From Tilletia caries (Eukaryota > Basidiomycota > Exobasidiomycetes > Tilletiales > Tilletiaceae), in assembly GCA_032718865.1 (NCBI GenBank), contig JALUTQ010000040.1, positions 930,001 to 994,000 of the forward strand: a stretch of 64,000 nucleotides of DNA. The letters run 5' to 3'. The translations under genes were made by a program, and so were the position numbers. Positions 1-8,900 of this stretch are shown piece after piece. Under the pieces are notes generated by a model. The model searched no databases. It saw only the letters and a list, made by a program, of their open reading frames with translations, and was not told where the DNA came from. Position 1 is the stretch's first letter. Every line of letters starts with the position of its first letter.

Positions 1-60
1 GTCCCCTCAAGTTCCGCTCGTCTCCGCCTCGTCCCCTCAAGTTCCGCTCGTCCCCGCCTC
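1..60. repeat. Two tandem 30-bp units in retroelement leader
   Basis: Bases 1-30 and 31-60 are the same 30-bp unit with one difference (tctccgcctc against tccccgcctc). They lie just upstream of the outer retrotransposon's gag start at 110, so they belong to its untranslated leader. The 5' LTR and primer binding site of that element are outside the window. Confidence 0.8.
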
Positions 61-109
61 GACCATCACACACCCCGACCTCACCGCTGTCGCCGCTGAC
101 TCCTACAAC

Positions 110-279
110 ATGTCGATGATCGCTGAAGTCCGCGCTATGCGCGATGAACTCGCGAATCGATTGGACGGCTTCAACATACGGCTCGGTGAGGTGGAACAGT
201 GGCAGCGCGGCGAGCCCGAGGACGACGAGGACGACGACGAAGTCGCCGATGGGACCAACCAGCAACCTTGGACGCCATC
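110..279 (+). pseudogene. Outer element gag, 5' fragment
   Basis: An ATG at 110 opens the gag frame of the outer retrotransposon. The N-terminal residues include a short heptad-like helix and an acidic EDDEDDDE run. The frame is cut after the codons for PWTP by the inner element, right at the target duplication CCATC (275-279). If the inner element and one CCATC copy are removed, the frame runs without interruption into 7404-8832. The joined length is 1599 nt, an exact multiple of three, giving a protein of 532 residues. Confidence 0.85.
275..279. repeat. Target-site duplication CCATC, left copy
   Basis: CCATC precedes the 5' LTR of the inner element, and the same five bases follow its 3' LTR at 7399-7403. 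A 5-bp duplication is typical of Ty3/gypsy integration. The flanks lie in one gag reading frame, which fixes both LTR ends to the base. Confidence 0.93.
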
Positions 280-553
280 TGTGCTGGTTGAGTAGCTACG
301 GTTCTCTTTCTATTTCTCCAATTGCTTTCCATTTTCCCTTTGTTCTCCACACGTGGCTCCCACGTGTTTCCTCCACCTCCACTTCTTCCCACGACTCGAT
401 GCCTCTCTTCCTCCTCTCTTGATGACTTCCCACTTGTATTCTCTCTCTTCTTCCCTTTCTGCCTTGCAATCAATCCTCAGACAGCTTCTTCTTACCATAA
501 AACTGAGCATCAGGATTGCTCATACTGACAGGTCCGGACTCCTGTCTAGTATA
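280..553 (+). repeat. 5' LTR of inner element
   Basis: The LTR starts TGTGCTGG and ends CTAGTATA (TG...TA rather than TG...CA). By eye I find no difference from the 3' copy at 7125-7398. It contains a palindromic CACGTG-type core (ccacacgtggctcccacgtg, about 350-370) and CT-rich tracts. Its first eight bases match those of the outer element's LTR at 13138. Confidence 0.93.
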
Positions 554-572
554 TGGTGATAAGAGTGAGTTC
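554..572 (+). promoter_or_regulatory. Probable primer binding site of inner element
   Basis: The bases directly after the 5' LTR read TGGTGATAAGAGTGAG. A TGG start at this place is the usual complement of a tRNA CCA end. I cannot assign the priming tRNA from the sequence alone. Confidence 0.6.
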
Positions 573-652
573 TGTGGACTGACCGACTCGGAAGTCAACA
601 AACCCAACCGCCCTCGAACATCCTTCTCCCTCCGTCGGTTGCCACCCTCACC

Positions 653-2248
653 ATGGCCCCTGCCGACCCGCTTTCCTCCTCCTTGACCAGCTTGGACGAC
701 TCTGCCGACCGTGCCGAGCGTTCTGCTACTCGTTCCGCGGCGCCCATTCAAGCCGTGGAAGCCCCACAAGCTCCCCTTCCTCCTTCTCCTGGCTCGCAAG
801 CGGTCAACCGCGTTCTTGAACGTTTCGACCGTTTCGAGACTCGCCTGGACGATTTGGAGGGCCGCCTCTCCATAGGCGGCGTCACGGCTTCGGCATCCAG
901 TGTCGCCCCGGCTTCCATGGCTCGCGTCGCGTCCGCGCCCGCCGGCATTATCCCGCCGAGCACCGCGTTTGCCACCCCTTACCGAGGCCAGCAACAAAAC
1001 TCCTCGATCCCATCGGGCGTCACAAGCAGTGGTCCTCCCCACTTGCTTCCCCGACACTCCACCCCCGCTCGCCCTTCGGATGTCGACCGTCTCGTGAACT
1101 CCTTCCGAAGCCTCGACGACGAGGACAAGGATTCGTTCCGCCTCCTGTGCCAGAAGATGGGCGTCCGGTCCCACAAGGTCATCGATGCGCTCGGCGCCAT
1201 CTCAGCCGAGGACGGCGCATTCGACGCGACCTTCGGACCCCCCTCCATCGGTCCCTGCGCTGTCGTCCGATCGGATGCAACCGCATTCATCCTCCACGAC
1301 CCCACCACGCTTCATCCAATGCAAACCAGAGTGGTTGCCCAAGTTCGACGGTGTGCCGGAGAATTTGGAGCATTTCCTTGGCCGCATTCTCGACATTGCT
1401 CGGTCGAACGGTACCGAAGCGTGGGATTCCGCGATGGCACGTACGTTGCCACTCGTGTTGACGGGGGGGACGCCGCCTCCTGGCACGAGGGTTTGAGTCT
1501 TCCAGTCGCTCGTTCCCTCGACAGCGTGGCCGCGTATGCCAAGGCTCTTCGACAAGCTTTCCCTGTGGACGAGGTCGATCAGCGTCGTCGTGCTCAGGAA
1601 CGCAAGTGGATCCCCGAGGACGAACCTGCACAAACGTACCACTTCGACAAGATTCGTTTGCTGCGGACCGATGATCCTGAGACGGCATTGTCCGAGGTTC
1701 GCCTCGTGCAAGACCTCCTCGATGGTCTCCCACCATCTTTCCGTGCACTCATGCACTTGCCTCGCCGCACCGCCACGCGCGACGATGTTCGTCTCGAACT
1801 CGTCGAGGTTGAGTCTCTCTGGAGGAAGTTGAACCCGGATCGCGCACTGCGGACCGCCAAGTCGGCGGCGGCCGAGTCCTCTGATCGCACCGCGTCTTCG
1901 TCTTCCGGAGGCCGGGGGTCTCGCTCGGCCCCTGCGGGTCTTTCTACACCGGCTCGTGCCCCTGCCGCTGTTCCGCCCGCGGCAGTTCGTCCTGGTGGTC
2001 CTCTCGGCATGTCCGCGACCTACGATAAAAGCCGCATCGTCGAGGCGAAGAACGGTCGCCCTCGTATGTACCGGTGGCCGGATTCCACCAAAGTCCTCGA
2101 GCTCTCCCATCCGTGCAAGCGTTGCGGTCAGGACCATTTCGATTTCGAGCATAACGATTTGGTCCCGGCTGTCCGCGTGATGGACCCGGTGGATTCGTCG
2201 GACTACAAGATCATCGACGAATCAGACCTGAGCTCCGAGGATTTTTGA
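653..2248 (+). pseudogene. Inner element gag, frame-damaged
   Basis: The frame opens at an ATG in a good context (tcaccATGG). An N-terminal coiled-coil-like stretch (RFDRFETRLDDLEGRL) is followed by a capsid-like helical region that aligns with the outer element's gag (for example ASWHEGL, the AFPV..QRR region and LxDGLPPSF). Between about 1300 and 1470 the frame that matches the outer gag (KPEWLPKFDG...) is a different one. This copy therefore carries two compensating frameshifts that replace about 55 residues with nonsense. Near the end is a short zinc-knuckle-like CKRCGQDHFDFEH, with spacing C-x2-C-x8-H. The stop at 2246 sits in a run of five T; one T fewer would continue the frame into the 2245-2557 linker. 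Confidence 0.8.
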
Positions 2249-3732
2249 ATGTCCGCAAAGACGTTAAACTACTCACGGTTGATGCTTCGCCCATCGACCG
2301 TCCTCCACCGCTGCCGCCGGAAAAGGTTGACAACGAATGTCTTGCTGCTGAGGGAGGAGCTTCGTCGACGGGTTTGGCACCCGGTGCTGAGGAGAGTATG
2401 ATTAGAGAGAAGAGTGCGTTAGAGGTCGTTGATGAGGACCCGGTGGTGGAAGGGACAGGGGTCCCGCGGCTATTTGCCACCCCTAAAGTGAGTGAACCAA
2501 AATACCTCAAATTTATCGCATGCGCCCCTGAAACCGAGGTTGTGCCCCCATTGAATGCAGTGATCATTATGATGCATATATGACAATTTTTTGGGCGATG
2601 TCATATATCTGCATTATGACAATCTAGTTTTGGGAAGGCGATGTCATATATATGCATTATGCAAATGTCATTTTTCTGTCATATGAAGTCATAAAATTGT
2701 CATATTTCTGTCATATTACGTAAGCAAACTTTCCGCCTCTGAGTAGACCGTAATATCGCGTGGCGAAGCGCGTCTCGCCATGTGGTGAACCGCGAAGCGC
2801 GTCAAGCCGCGTCGCCGCGTTCCCTCTTTCAGGTTGGCGCAGTTTTTCACCTCATATCCAGCCATCCAGAACAGGCGCGTGAATCTTGCTGCGGAACATG
2901 TAACATGTTGGGAGCCATCTTGGGCTCCGGAGCGTTTATTTTGTATCGGGAGAAGGGGCAGGGCCCAGGGGGATGCCGGAGACACGGAAGATGCCAAAAC
3001 GCTTAATTTTATTCTGAAAATGCCAGGCACTCGGCGCCTGAGCGGTGAGCCTGACCAGAATTTAGAGCTCAGGTCATATAAAATGTCAGATTTGCCAAGA
3101 ATATGACATGATTATGCACGACCATATGACAGAATTATGCATCTTTTTTCGGCCCGGCTGTGGACGTTTTTGTCAGAATACTGTCATACATAAGGCATAT
3201 GTTCTGCATTGTCATATGACAGAATATGACAGAATTTAGGGCGGGAAAAATTATGTCATATTTCTGTCATAAAGCTGTCATATGACAGCCACGGGAGGCA
3301 TTATGGCCATAAATATGACAATGAGACTTTGTCATAAACCTGTCATATGACTATGACAATTTTTTTGTCATAATTCTGTCATATGCATAATATGACTTCA
3401 TATGTATGACAAATGGTGATGATCACTGATTGAATGGCGCGGGATTTTCCTTCGCAGATACTGTAGATATTTCTGGGGCGGACGCGCACAGCGTCCGGGA
3501 GGGTACATCAGGTGCCCCGAAGGAACCCCATCTCCCCTCCCCGCAGGGTAAAGGCTTTGAGCCTGTCATTCCTCCTCAAGAACCGAGGCTGGCACACCTC
3601 GACGGCTCGCCCCCCTCGTCTCCATTTTTACGCAGAGGGCTGCGTTTCACCTCAAACGAGATCCTGGACTCGACTCAACGTCCAAACCGCTGCTCCACCC
3701 CACTTTCCGGTATGGGAATGTGGTCGCGATGA
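2249..3732 (+). pseudogene. Inner element gag/pol linker, interrupted by hAT-like insertion
   Basis: Downstream of the gag stop an open frame runs 2245-2557 and, once the insertion at 2558-3428 and one target duplication are removed, on from 3437 to a stop at 3730. It is acidic and proline-rich with no recognisable domain. A GTGAGT at 2488 lies in the position that corresponds to the splice donor of the outer element's gag/pol intron. The frame that matches the outer pol before the protease (ending GNVVAMT) is a different one from about 3590 onward. At least one more frameshift is therefore present here. I cannot place an intron acceptor with confidence. Confidence 0.5.
2558..3428. mobile_element. 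Non-autonomous hAT-like element (MITE), 871 bp
   Basis: The left end reads CAGTGATCAT and the right end ATGATCACTG, an inverted pair. They are flanked by the 8-bp duplication ATTGAATG (2550-2557 and 3429-3436). A CAGTG terminus with an 8-bp duplication is the signature of the hAT superfamily; Mutator-like elements also make 8-9-bp duplications but rarely have this end. There is no transposase frame. The outer parts (2575-2720 and 3075-3415) hold about two dozen TGTCATA/TATGACA heptamers in both orientations. The middle (2720-3070) is GC-rich and unrelated to them. It sits in the gag/pol linker of the inner retrotransposon, and excising it restores the host frame. Confidence 0.85.
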
Positions 3733-6700
3733 CCCCCCCGAGTGCCACAGGTACCGGTTTAGGGTACCAGAACCATGTGCCTTTGTTCGCTCAGTTGATG
3801 GTGAATAGTTCAACCGGCACGCCCATTCCTGGTTTGATCGACACTGGGGCCGCGCTTTCCGTTATCGACGTAGGTCTTCTCCGACGTCTGGGCGGTCGGC
3901 CTCATGGGGACGGCATGCCGGTACAGGGTTTGGGCTCCACCAATACGCTTGGTTGGACCACATTCTCGTTCTTTGTTGACGCGAAAGACCGTGATGGTCG
4001 GGAGGCTACGTTGGAGTTCCAGCAGGACTTCCATGTCCTGCCGAAGTTTGCACCCGGGATCTGCCTTGGTCTGGATTTTATCTCCCATCACGACCTTTCG
4101 ATCTCCTCGGCCAGAGGTCGCGTCCGTGTGGGCTCCTTCACTTTTGCGGTGAACGAGCGCTTGGAGGGTCCGTACGTGGTGGAAGCGGCGTTGTGCGTGA
4201 CCCGGGAGACAGTGGTGCCACCGTCGGCGCATGTGTGGGTACCGATCGACGGTGGATTTCTCGCTCCGACGGTTGACTATACGGTTTTTCCCCGCTTGTC
4301 CGTGACTCCGGACGAGACGGGAGGACTGGCGGGCCCTGCGTGCGTGCTACAGCACAAAGCGCGGCATCACATCCTCCTGTGCAATTTCGGCCACGTTCCG
4401 ATCCATCTCCATCGGGGAACTGTGGTCGCAGATGCGTCTGCTGCACGTCTGGGTGAGGTCACCAGGTCCTCCGGTCAAGTTTTCCCCGCTGTCCAAGACG
4501 GACAGTTTTTCCGTCGTTTCCCTCCTCCTCTTCCGCTTATACCGTGTCGGCAGATGCTGAGCTTGACGCAGCCGCACCGCTCGATGCGTACTTGGGCGAT
4601 GATGAGTCAGGGTCCGATCTCACTCGGGAGGCGGCGACGGTGCTGATAGATGAGACTTGGCGTGTAGGGGTTAACGCTGAAGGAGAGCCACCGGAGGGGA
4701 TTGTGGCGTTGTTGCGTCGGCATGGCCCTGCGTTTGCGTTGGATAACCGTCCTGGCCGCATTGTTGATGCCGAGATGGAGATCCCTTTGCGGCCGGACGC
4801 CCCTGTCCGCCCTGAGGCTCCTCGTCGCGCAAGCCCTGATAAGTTGAAGGCCATGGATGCGGCTATCGACCAGTTGATCGATTGGGATGTCATCGAACCA
4901 TCGTCAAGCTCCGTCTCCTTCCCTGTGTTGATGGTTCGGCAGCACGGCAAGTGGCGGTTTTTGTGTCGACTATCGGAACCTCAACTCCGCCACTGTGTCG
5001 GACCGGTAACCGTTGCCAACCACCGATGCAATTTTCCAGACGCTCGTGGGCAAACGCGTCTTCAGCGCCCTTGACGCCATCCGTGGCTACCACCAGCTTC
5101 CGGTCAAGTCCTCCGACCGATGGAAGACCGCGTTCGTGTGCCATCGGGGACTGTTTCAATATAAGACAGTCCCCTTTGGTCTCAAAGGGGCGCCTGCCGC
5201 GTTTCAGAGGCTCATGGATCGCATTCTTGGGGCGTTGCGGTGGGATCAGGCGGTCGTGTATATTGATGATGTGGTGGTCGCGAGTCGGGATGTCGAGGAG
5301 CACACCCGTGCTTTGGACACCTTGCTGTCGTCCGCGACGGCGTCTGGACTCAAGTTCAGTCCGTCGAAGTGCACGTTTGCCGTTCCGTCACTAGTACTCC
5401 TCGGTCGCAAGGTGTCTGGTGCGGGCGTTGCGATCTGGGGAGAACGCGCCAATACTGTCCATGATGACGGTGGACACTTCGGTTTCTTCAAAACCTATCT
5501 CTCGCTTCACCGGCACTTCTGGCGTCCACAGCTGGCCAACAGTGTCCGCGCGTGGGTGAAGTTCTGTTCCGTGTGTCAACGCACAAAGAGGGCGAAGAAG
5601 ACCGGCGTTCTTGATGTTGAGAATGATCCGCAGTTGCCGTTCGAGTTCATTTCCATGGACCTCCTACTGGGCCTTCCTCGGTCTCGGTCTGGGAACGATG
5701 CCGTCCTAGCAATCCTGGACGTGTTCAGCCGAATGATCCTGCTCGAGCCGTGCTCGTCATCCATCTCGGCCGAAGGGATTGCGGCCGTGATCAGCAGCAG
5801 GGTCCTGCGTTTTGGCTGGAAGCCTCGACGAATCATCTCCGATTCCGAGGCTCGGATGTCGGGTTCTGTGATATCGCAGTTGGCGATGTCCATGGGCGCG
5901 CATTTGGCTCCTTCGTCGCCGTACCATCAGCAAGCGAACAATGTGGAACGAGCGATTCAAACCGTTCAAACCGTGCTCCAGACGATGTGTCTCGATTCTC
6001 GAGCCCATTGGGACACGCGCGTTGTTCCCTCCGTGGAGCTGGCCATGAATTCGGCACCGTCCGTGACGACTGGTCATCGCCCGTTTGACCTGGTTTTTCG
6101 TCAGTCATCCGGAGGTTGTTCACGCCGTGTTTGATGCCGACGAGCATCTGGGCGTCTCGGCGTTTTCAGAGCGGCTTGCGGCGGCGGAGGAACGATTGGA
6201 TGATGCGCGGCGGGCCATCGCAGCAGCTAGGCGAGAACAGAAGCAACGCTACGATCGGCTCCGGTCGTCCCCTGCGACCCTCGCGCCCGGTGATTCGGTC
6301 TTCGTTCGCTTGTCCGATCGACCTGTCCCAGGCGCTGTCCGGACTAAGCTGGATCCACGCAAGATGGGGCCTTGGAAGGTTGCGGAGGTCCTGTCACCCC
6401 ATCGTGTCCGATTGCAGCTGCCTGTCGACGCGAACATCGATGACGAGTTCAATATCGAGCAGCTGGACAGGGTTCCGCCGCCCGAACTGGATCCGTTTGC
6501 TGCGGATCGGGTCTTGTTGGATGAAGGTCGGCATGGCGAGCTGCTCGACGACGCCGACGCTGGTGCAAACGCTGATGCGGAGAGTCTGTCCCCGGATCAC
6601 GAGGAGACGGAGGATGTTCAGCCGATGTCTCGTCCTATGCGTTCTCGCGTCGTTCCAACTCACCTTCGTGATTTCTCCATCGGCGCGTTGTATGAGCGAG

Positions 6701-7101
6701 CTGTCCTGGACGAGGCCTTGCGGGGACCGATCCATCGTCCTCGTCGACTGCAGTTTGGGGATCGGTCGGTGTTGCTGGTGGAACATCCCGTGGCGTATTT
6801 GTCGCGGTTGACCAGCCCGACGGAGCAGAAACTCGCCGCTCCGGAGCTGGAGTTGTCCTGCCTTGCGTGGGCGTTTGCGCGTTGGGGTCACCTGTTGGAG
6901 GGCGCACAAGTGACGGTGGTAACGGACCACAGTCCGATGAGCGCGATGTTGACATCCTCGTCAAACGTCAGCTACGGGCCGGTAATCACGCGTTGCCGAG
7001 CCGTTCTAATGCCTCACCTTGGGAACTTGCGCTTCTCGGTCAAACCTGGTCGCCTTCACGCCAATGCTGATGCGCTATCCCGGTTGCCTACGAACCCGTG
7101 A
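3590..7101 (+). pseudogene. Inner element pol: protease, RT, integrase, C-terminal RNase H portion
   Basis: Read across several frames, this region encodes an aspartic protease (LIDTGAALSVID, near 3833-3870) and reverse transcriptase with VYIDDVVVA near 5256. Integrase follows, with H2C2 (GGHFGFFK...HFWRP...CSVCQRTK), SDSEARMSG and NNVERAIQT, then a GPY/F-like module (KMGPWKV...NIEQLD). The last part (6755-7101) is RNase H: PVAYLSRLTSP, ELELSCLAWAF, VVTDHSPM and NADALSRLP. Damage includes a frame switch near 4540, an extra T near 4960, an in-frame TAA near 5010 and a frame switch near 6110. A deletion at about 5450 fuses the RT thumb straight to the integrase zinc finger, losing about 630 nt present in the outer element, including the TDAS strand of RNase H. 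Confidence 0.85.
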
Positions 7102-7124
7102 CGGTTCGTTTTTGTCGGTGGGGA

Positions 7125-7398
7125 TGTGCTGGTTGAGTAGCTACGGTTCTCTTTCTATTTCTCCAATTGCTTTCCATTTTCCCTTTGTTCTCCACACGTG
7201 GCTCCCACGTGTTTCCTCCACCTCCACTTCTTCCCACGACTCGATGCCTCTCTTCCTCCTCTCTTGATGACTTCCCACTTGTATTCTCTCTCTTCTTCCC
7301 TTTCTGCCTTGCAATCAATCCTCAGACAGCTTCTTCTTACCATAAAACTGAGCATCAGGATTGCTCATACTGACAGGTCCGGACTCCTGTCTAGTATA
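7125..7398 (+). repeat. 3' LTR of inner element
   Basis: The LTR starts TGTGCTGG directly after a purine-rich stretch (cggtgggga, 7116-7124) that can serve as polypurine tract. It ends CTAGTATA at 7398, followed by the duplicated CCATC. It appears identical to the 5' LTR. Confidence 0.93.
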
Positions 7399-7403
7399 CC
7401 ATC
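7399..7403. repeat. Target-site duplication CCATC, right copy
   Basis: This is the second copy of the five bases at 275-279. Reading resumes here in the outer element's gag frame (codons for PSRQPG). Confidence 0.93.
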
Positions 7404-8832
7404 GCGTCAACCCGGCTCCTACTCCCCGGTCCGCACCACTCTCGGTCCGGATACTCCTCCCTTCGTCACCCGTCGCAACCGCGACCTCCCTCCACACCTC
7501 ACACCATCAGCTCTCTCTTCGCAGCTGCTCACCACTCCGTCTCCGACCGGCGCATCCCCGTTGGACCGGTTCAAGGCCCTCAACTCCGCCGAGCGCCGCA
7601 AGATCCGCCGCGCCATGAACAAGCTGGGCATCCCCGTCCCGGCGCTATCCAGCACGGTCGACGAGCAAGAATCCACTCAAGACGATACAGCTGAGGATCA
7701 AGAGGACACCTCCAACGAGAACCCTTTGCGCCCCGCGATTCCACCGGAGGTGGTCCCACCCGTACCAATGCCACCGGCCCCTGATATACGATCCAGCCAC
7801 CCCATCCCCTGTAAACAGGAGTTTCTGGGGCATTTCTCCGGCGATCCGTCACGACTCGAAGCTTTCCTTAGCCGAGTCCGCGACGTCTTTCGGTCCAACA
7901 GCTCTTCCGTCTGGGTGGCGTCTGTCCTTCGCGCGCTGCCCATTGCGTTGACCAATGAGGCTGCCGTCTGGCACGAGGGTCTTCCGGACTCCACCGCAGC
8001 GACCCTGACGACCTACGAGGCCTGGGCGGCGACGATGCGGAAGGCATTCCCCGTCAACACGGCTCAACAACGCCGCGAGGCCCGAGAACGACGATGGACG
8101 CCTACGACAGAGACAGCGCTGGCTTATTACTTCCACAAAGTCCGCCAACTCCGTCAAGCATTCGGTTTCGGTCAGCCTGACGATTCTCTCGTCATCGACA
8201 TCACGGACGGCCTCCCTACCAGCTTTAGCATCATGCTTCGCATTCCTCGCGAGCATGCCACGCTCGACGAACTTCAGCACGAGCTCGGCCGATGCGAGTT
8301 CTCGTGGAGGGACATGTACAAGATTTTCATCAACACATCGTCCTCTCCTGCTCCTACCCAAGGTTCGTCGTCGGCGTTAGGACGCCTTGCTCAGCAGGCC
8401 ATGGTGCGCTCAGCTTCCGCGCCGGCTATCGCGGTCCAGACTCCTGCCACGGTCCAGACTGCGTCAGCCCCAGCCGCGGCTCCACCTACTCCCTACGGTG
8501 TGTCCGCCATGACAGCCTCCTACGACCCCTCCCGCGTCATTCCCGCTCAAAACGGAGAGCCCCGCAAGTATCGAGTCGAGGGTCGCACCACACCGATGCG
8601 CCTCAATCGATCTTGTGGGAAGTGCGGAGGGGATCGCTTCAACTTCGAACATGCGCATTTCGTTCCTCAAGTCCGGTCCATGATCGTTGACGAGGACGAC
8701 GACTACCCATTCGAAGAGGAAGTGGTTCATCAAGGGGCTTCCAGCTACTACACCGAGGAGAGTCAAGGGGTTGGGAAGGAGGAAATTCGGGGCACTCAGG
8801 AGTCCACATCCTCCTCCGTGAGTCGTGCATAA
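7404..8832 (+). pseudogene. Outer element gag, 3' portion
   Basis: This continues the gag frame that starts at 110. A hydrophilic N-terminal part precedes the helical capsid-like region (EFLGHFSGDPSRLEAFL, AAVWHEGLPDS, AFPVNTAQQRR). Near the end is the zinc-knuckle-like CGKCGGDRFNFEH, spacing C-x2-C-x8-H. It lacks the fourth ligand of the usual CCHC knuckle, as does the inner element. The unspliced frame ends at TAA 8830. A GTGAGT at 8818 just before this stop is the proposed donor of an intron that would replace the last codons by pol. Any open frame that begins inside the LTR (7198) only reflects read-through of LTR sequence; the real start is at 110. Confidence 0.85.
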
Positions 8833-8900
8833 AGGCATCCCGAAGCTGTGTTCATCATTCGTTCCGTTCTCATTTGTGTTTCTCCCCCTTGTCATTGTAG
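8818..8900 (+). other. Candidate 83-nt intron joining gag to pol (outer element)
   Basis: The donor is GTGAGT at 8818 and the acceptor TTGTAG ends at 8900. The upstream exon ends on a complete gag codon and the downstream exon starts on a complete pol codon, so removal fuses gag and pol in frame. Unspliced RNA would make Gag alone, ending SRA. The size and motifs match the host gene introns in this window. No strong branch-point consensus is evident, and RNA evidence is absent. Confidence 0.6.

Larger units (their letters stand above)
280..7398 (+). mobile_element. Inner Ty3/gypsy-type LTR retrotransposon with 274-bp LTRs
   Basis: The element is 7119 bp, bounded by two 274-bp LTRs and the 5-bp duplication CCATC. 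It carries a gag gene, a linker region holding an 871-bp hAT-like insertion, and a pol gene. Pol has protease, RT, integrase, a GPY/F-like module and a C-terminal RNase H portion. It is the same clade as the outer element but clearly diverged from it in protein. Coding capacity is gone: there are compensating frameshifts in gag, several frameshifts in pol, an in-frame TAA in RT and a deletion of about 630 nt. The two LTRs nevertheless look identical, which implies a recent insertion of an already defective copy. Confidence 0.92.

Noticed and set aside
470..1174. Minus-strand frames inside the retrotransposon gag genes (also 1202-2152)
   Set aside because: They mirror a GC-rich coding strand and show no domain, while the plus strand carries conserved gag features.
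2575..3415. TGTCATA-rich zone as a promoter or origin array
   Set aside because: Terminal inverted repeats and 8-bp target duplications explain it better as a transposable element.
7198..7398. Open frame start within the 3' LTR leading into gag
   Set aside because: Chance in-frame LTR sequence; the true gag N terminus lies at 110 on the far side of the inserted element.
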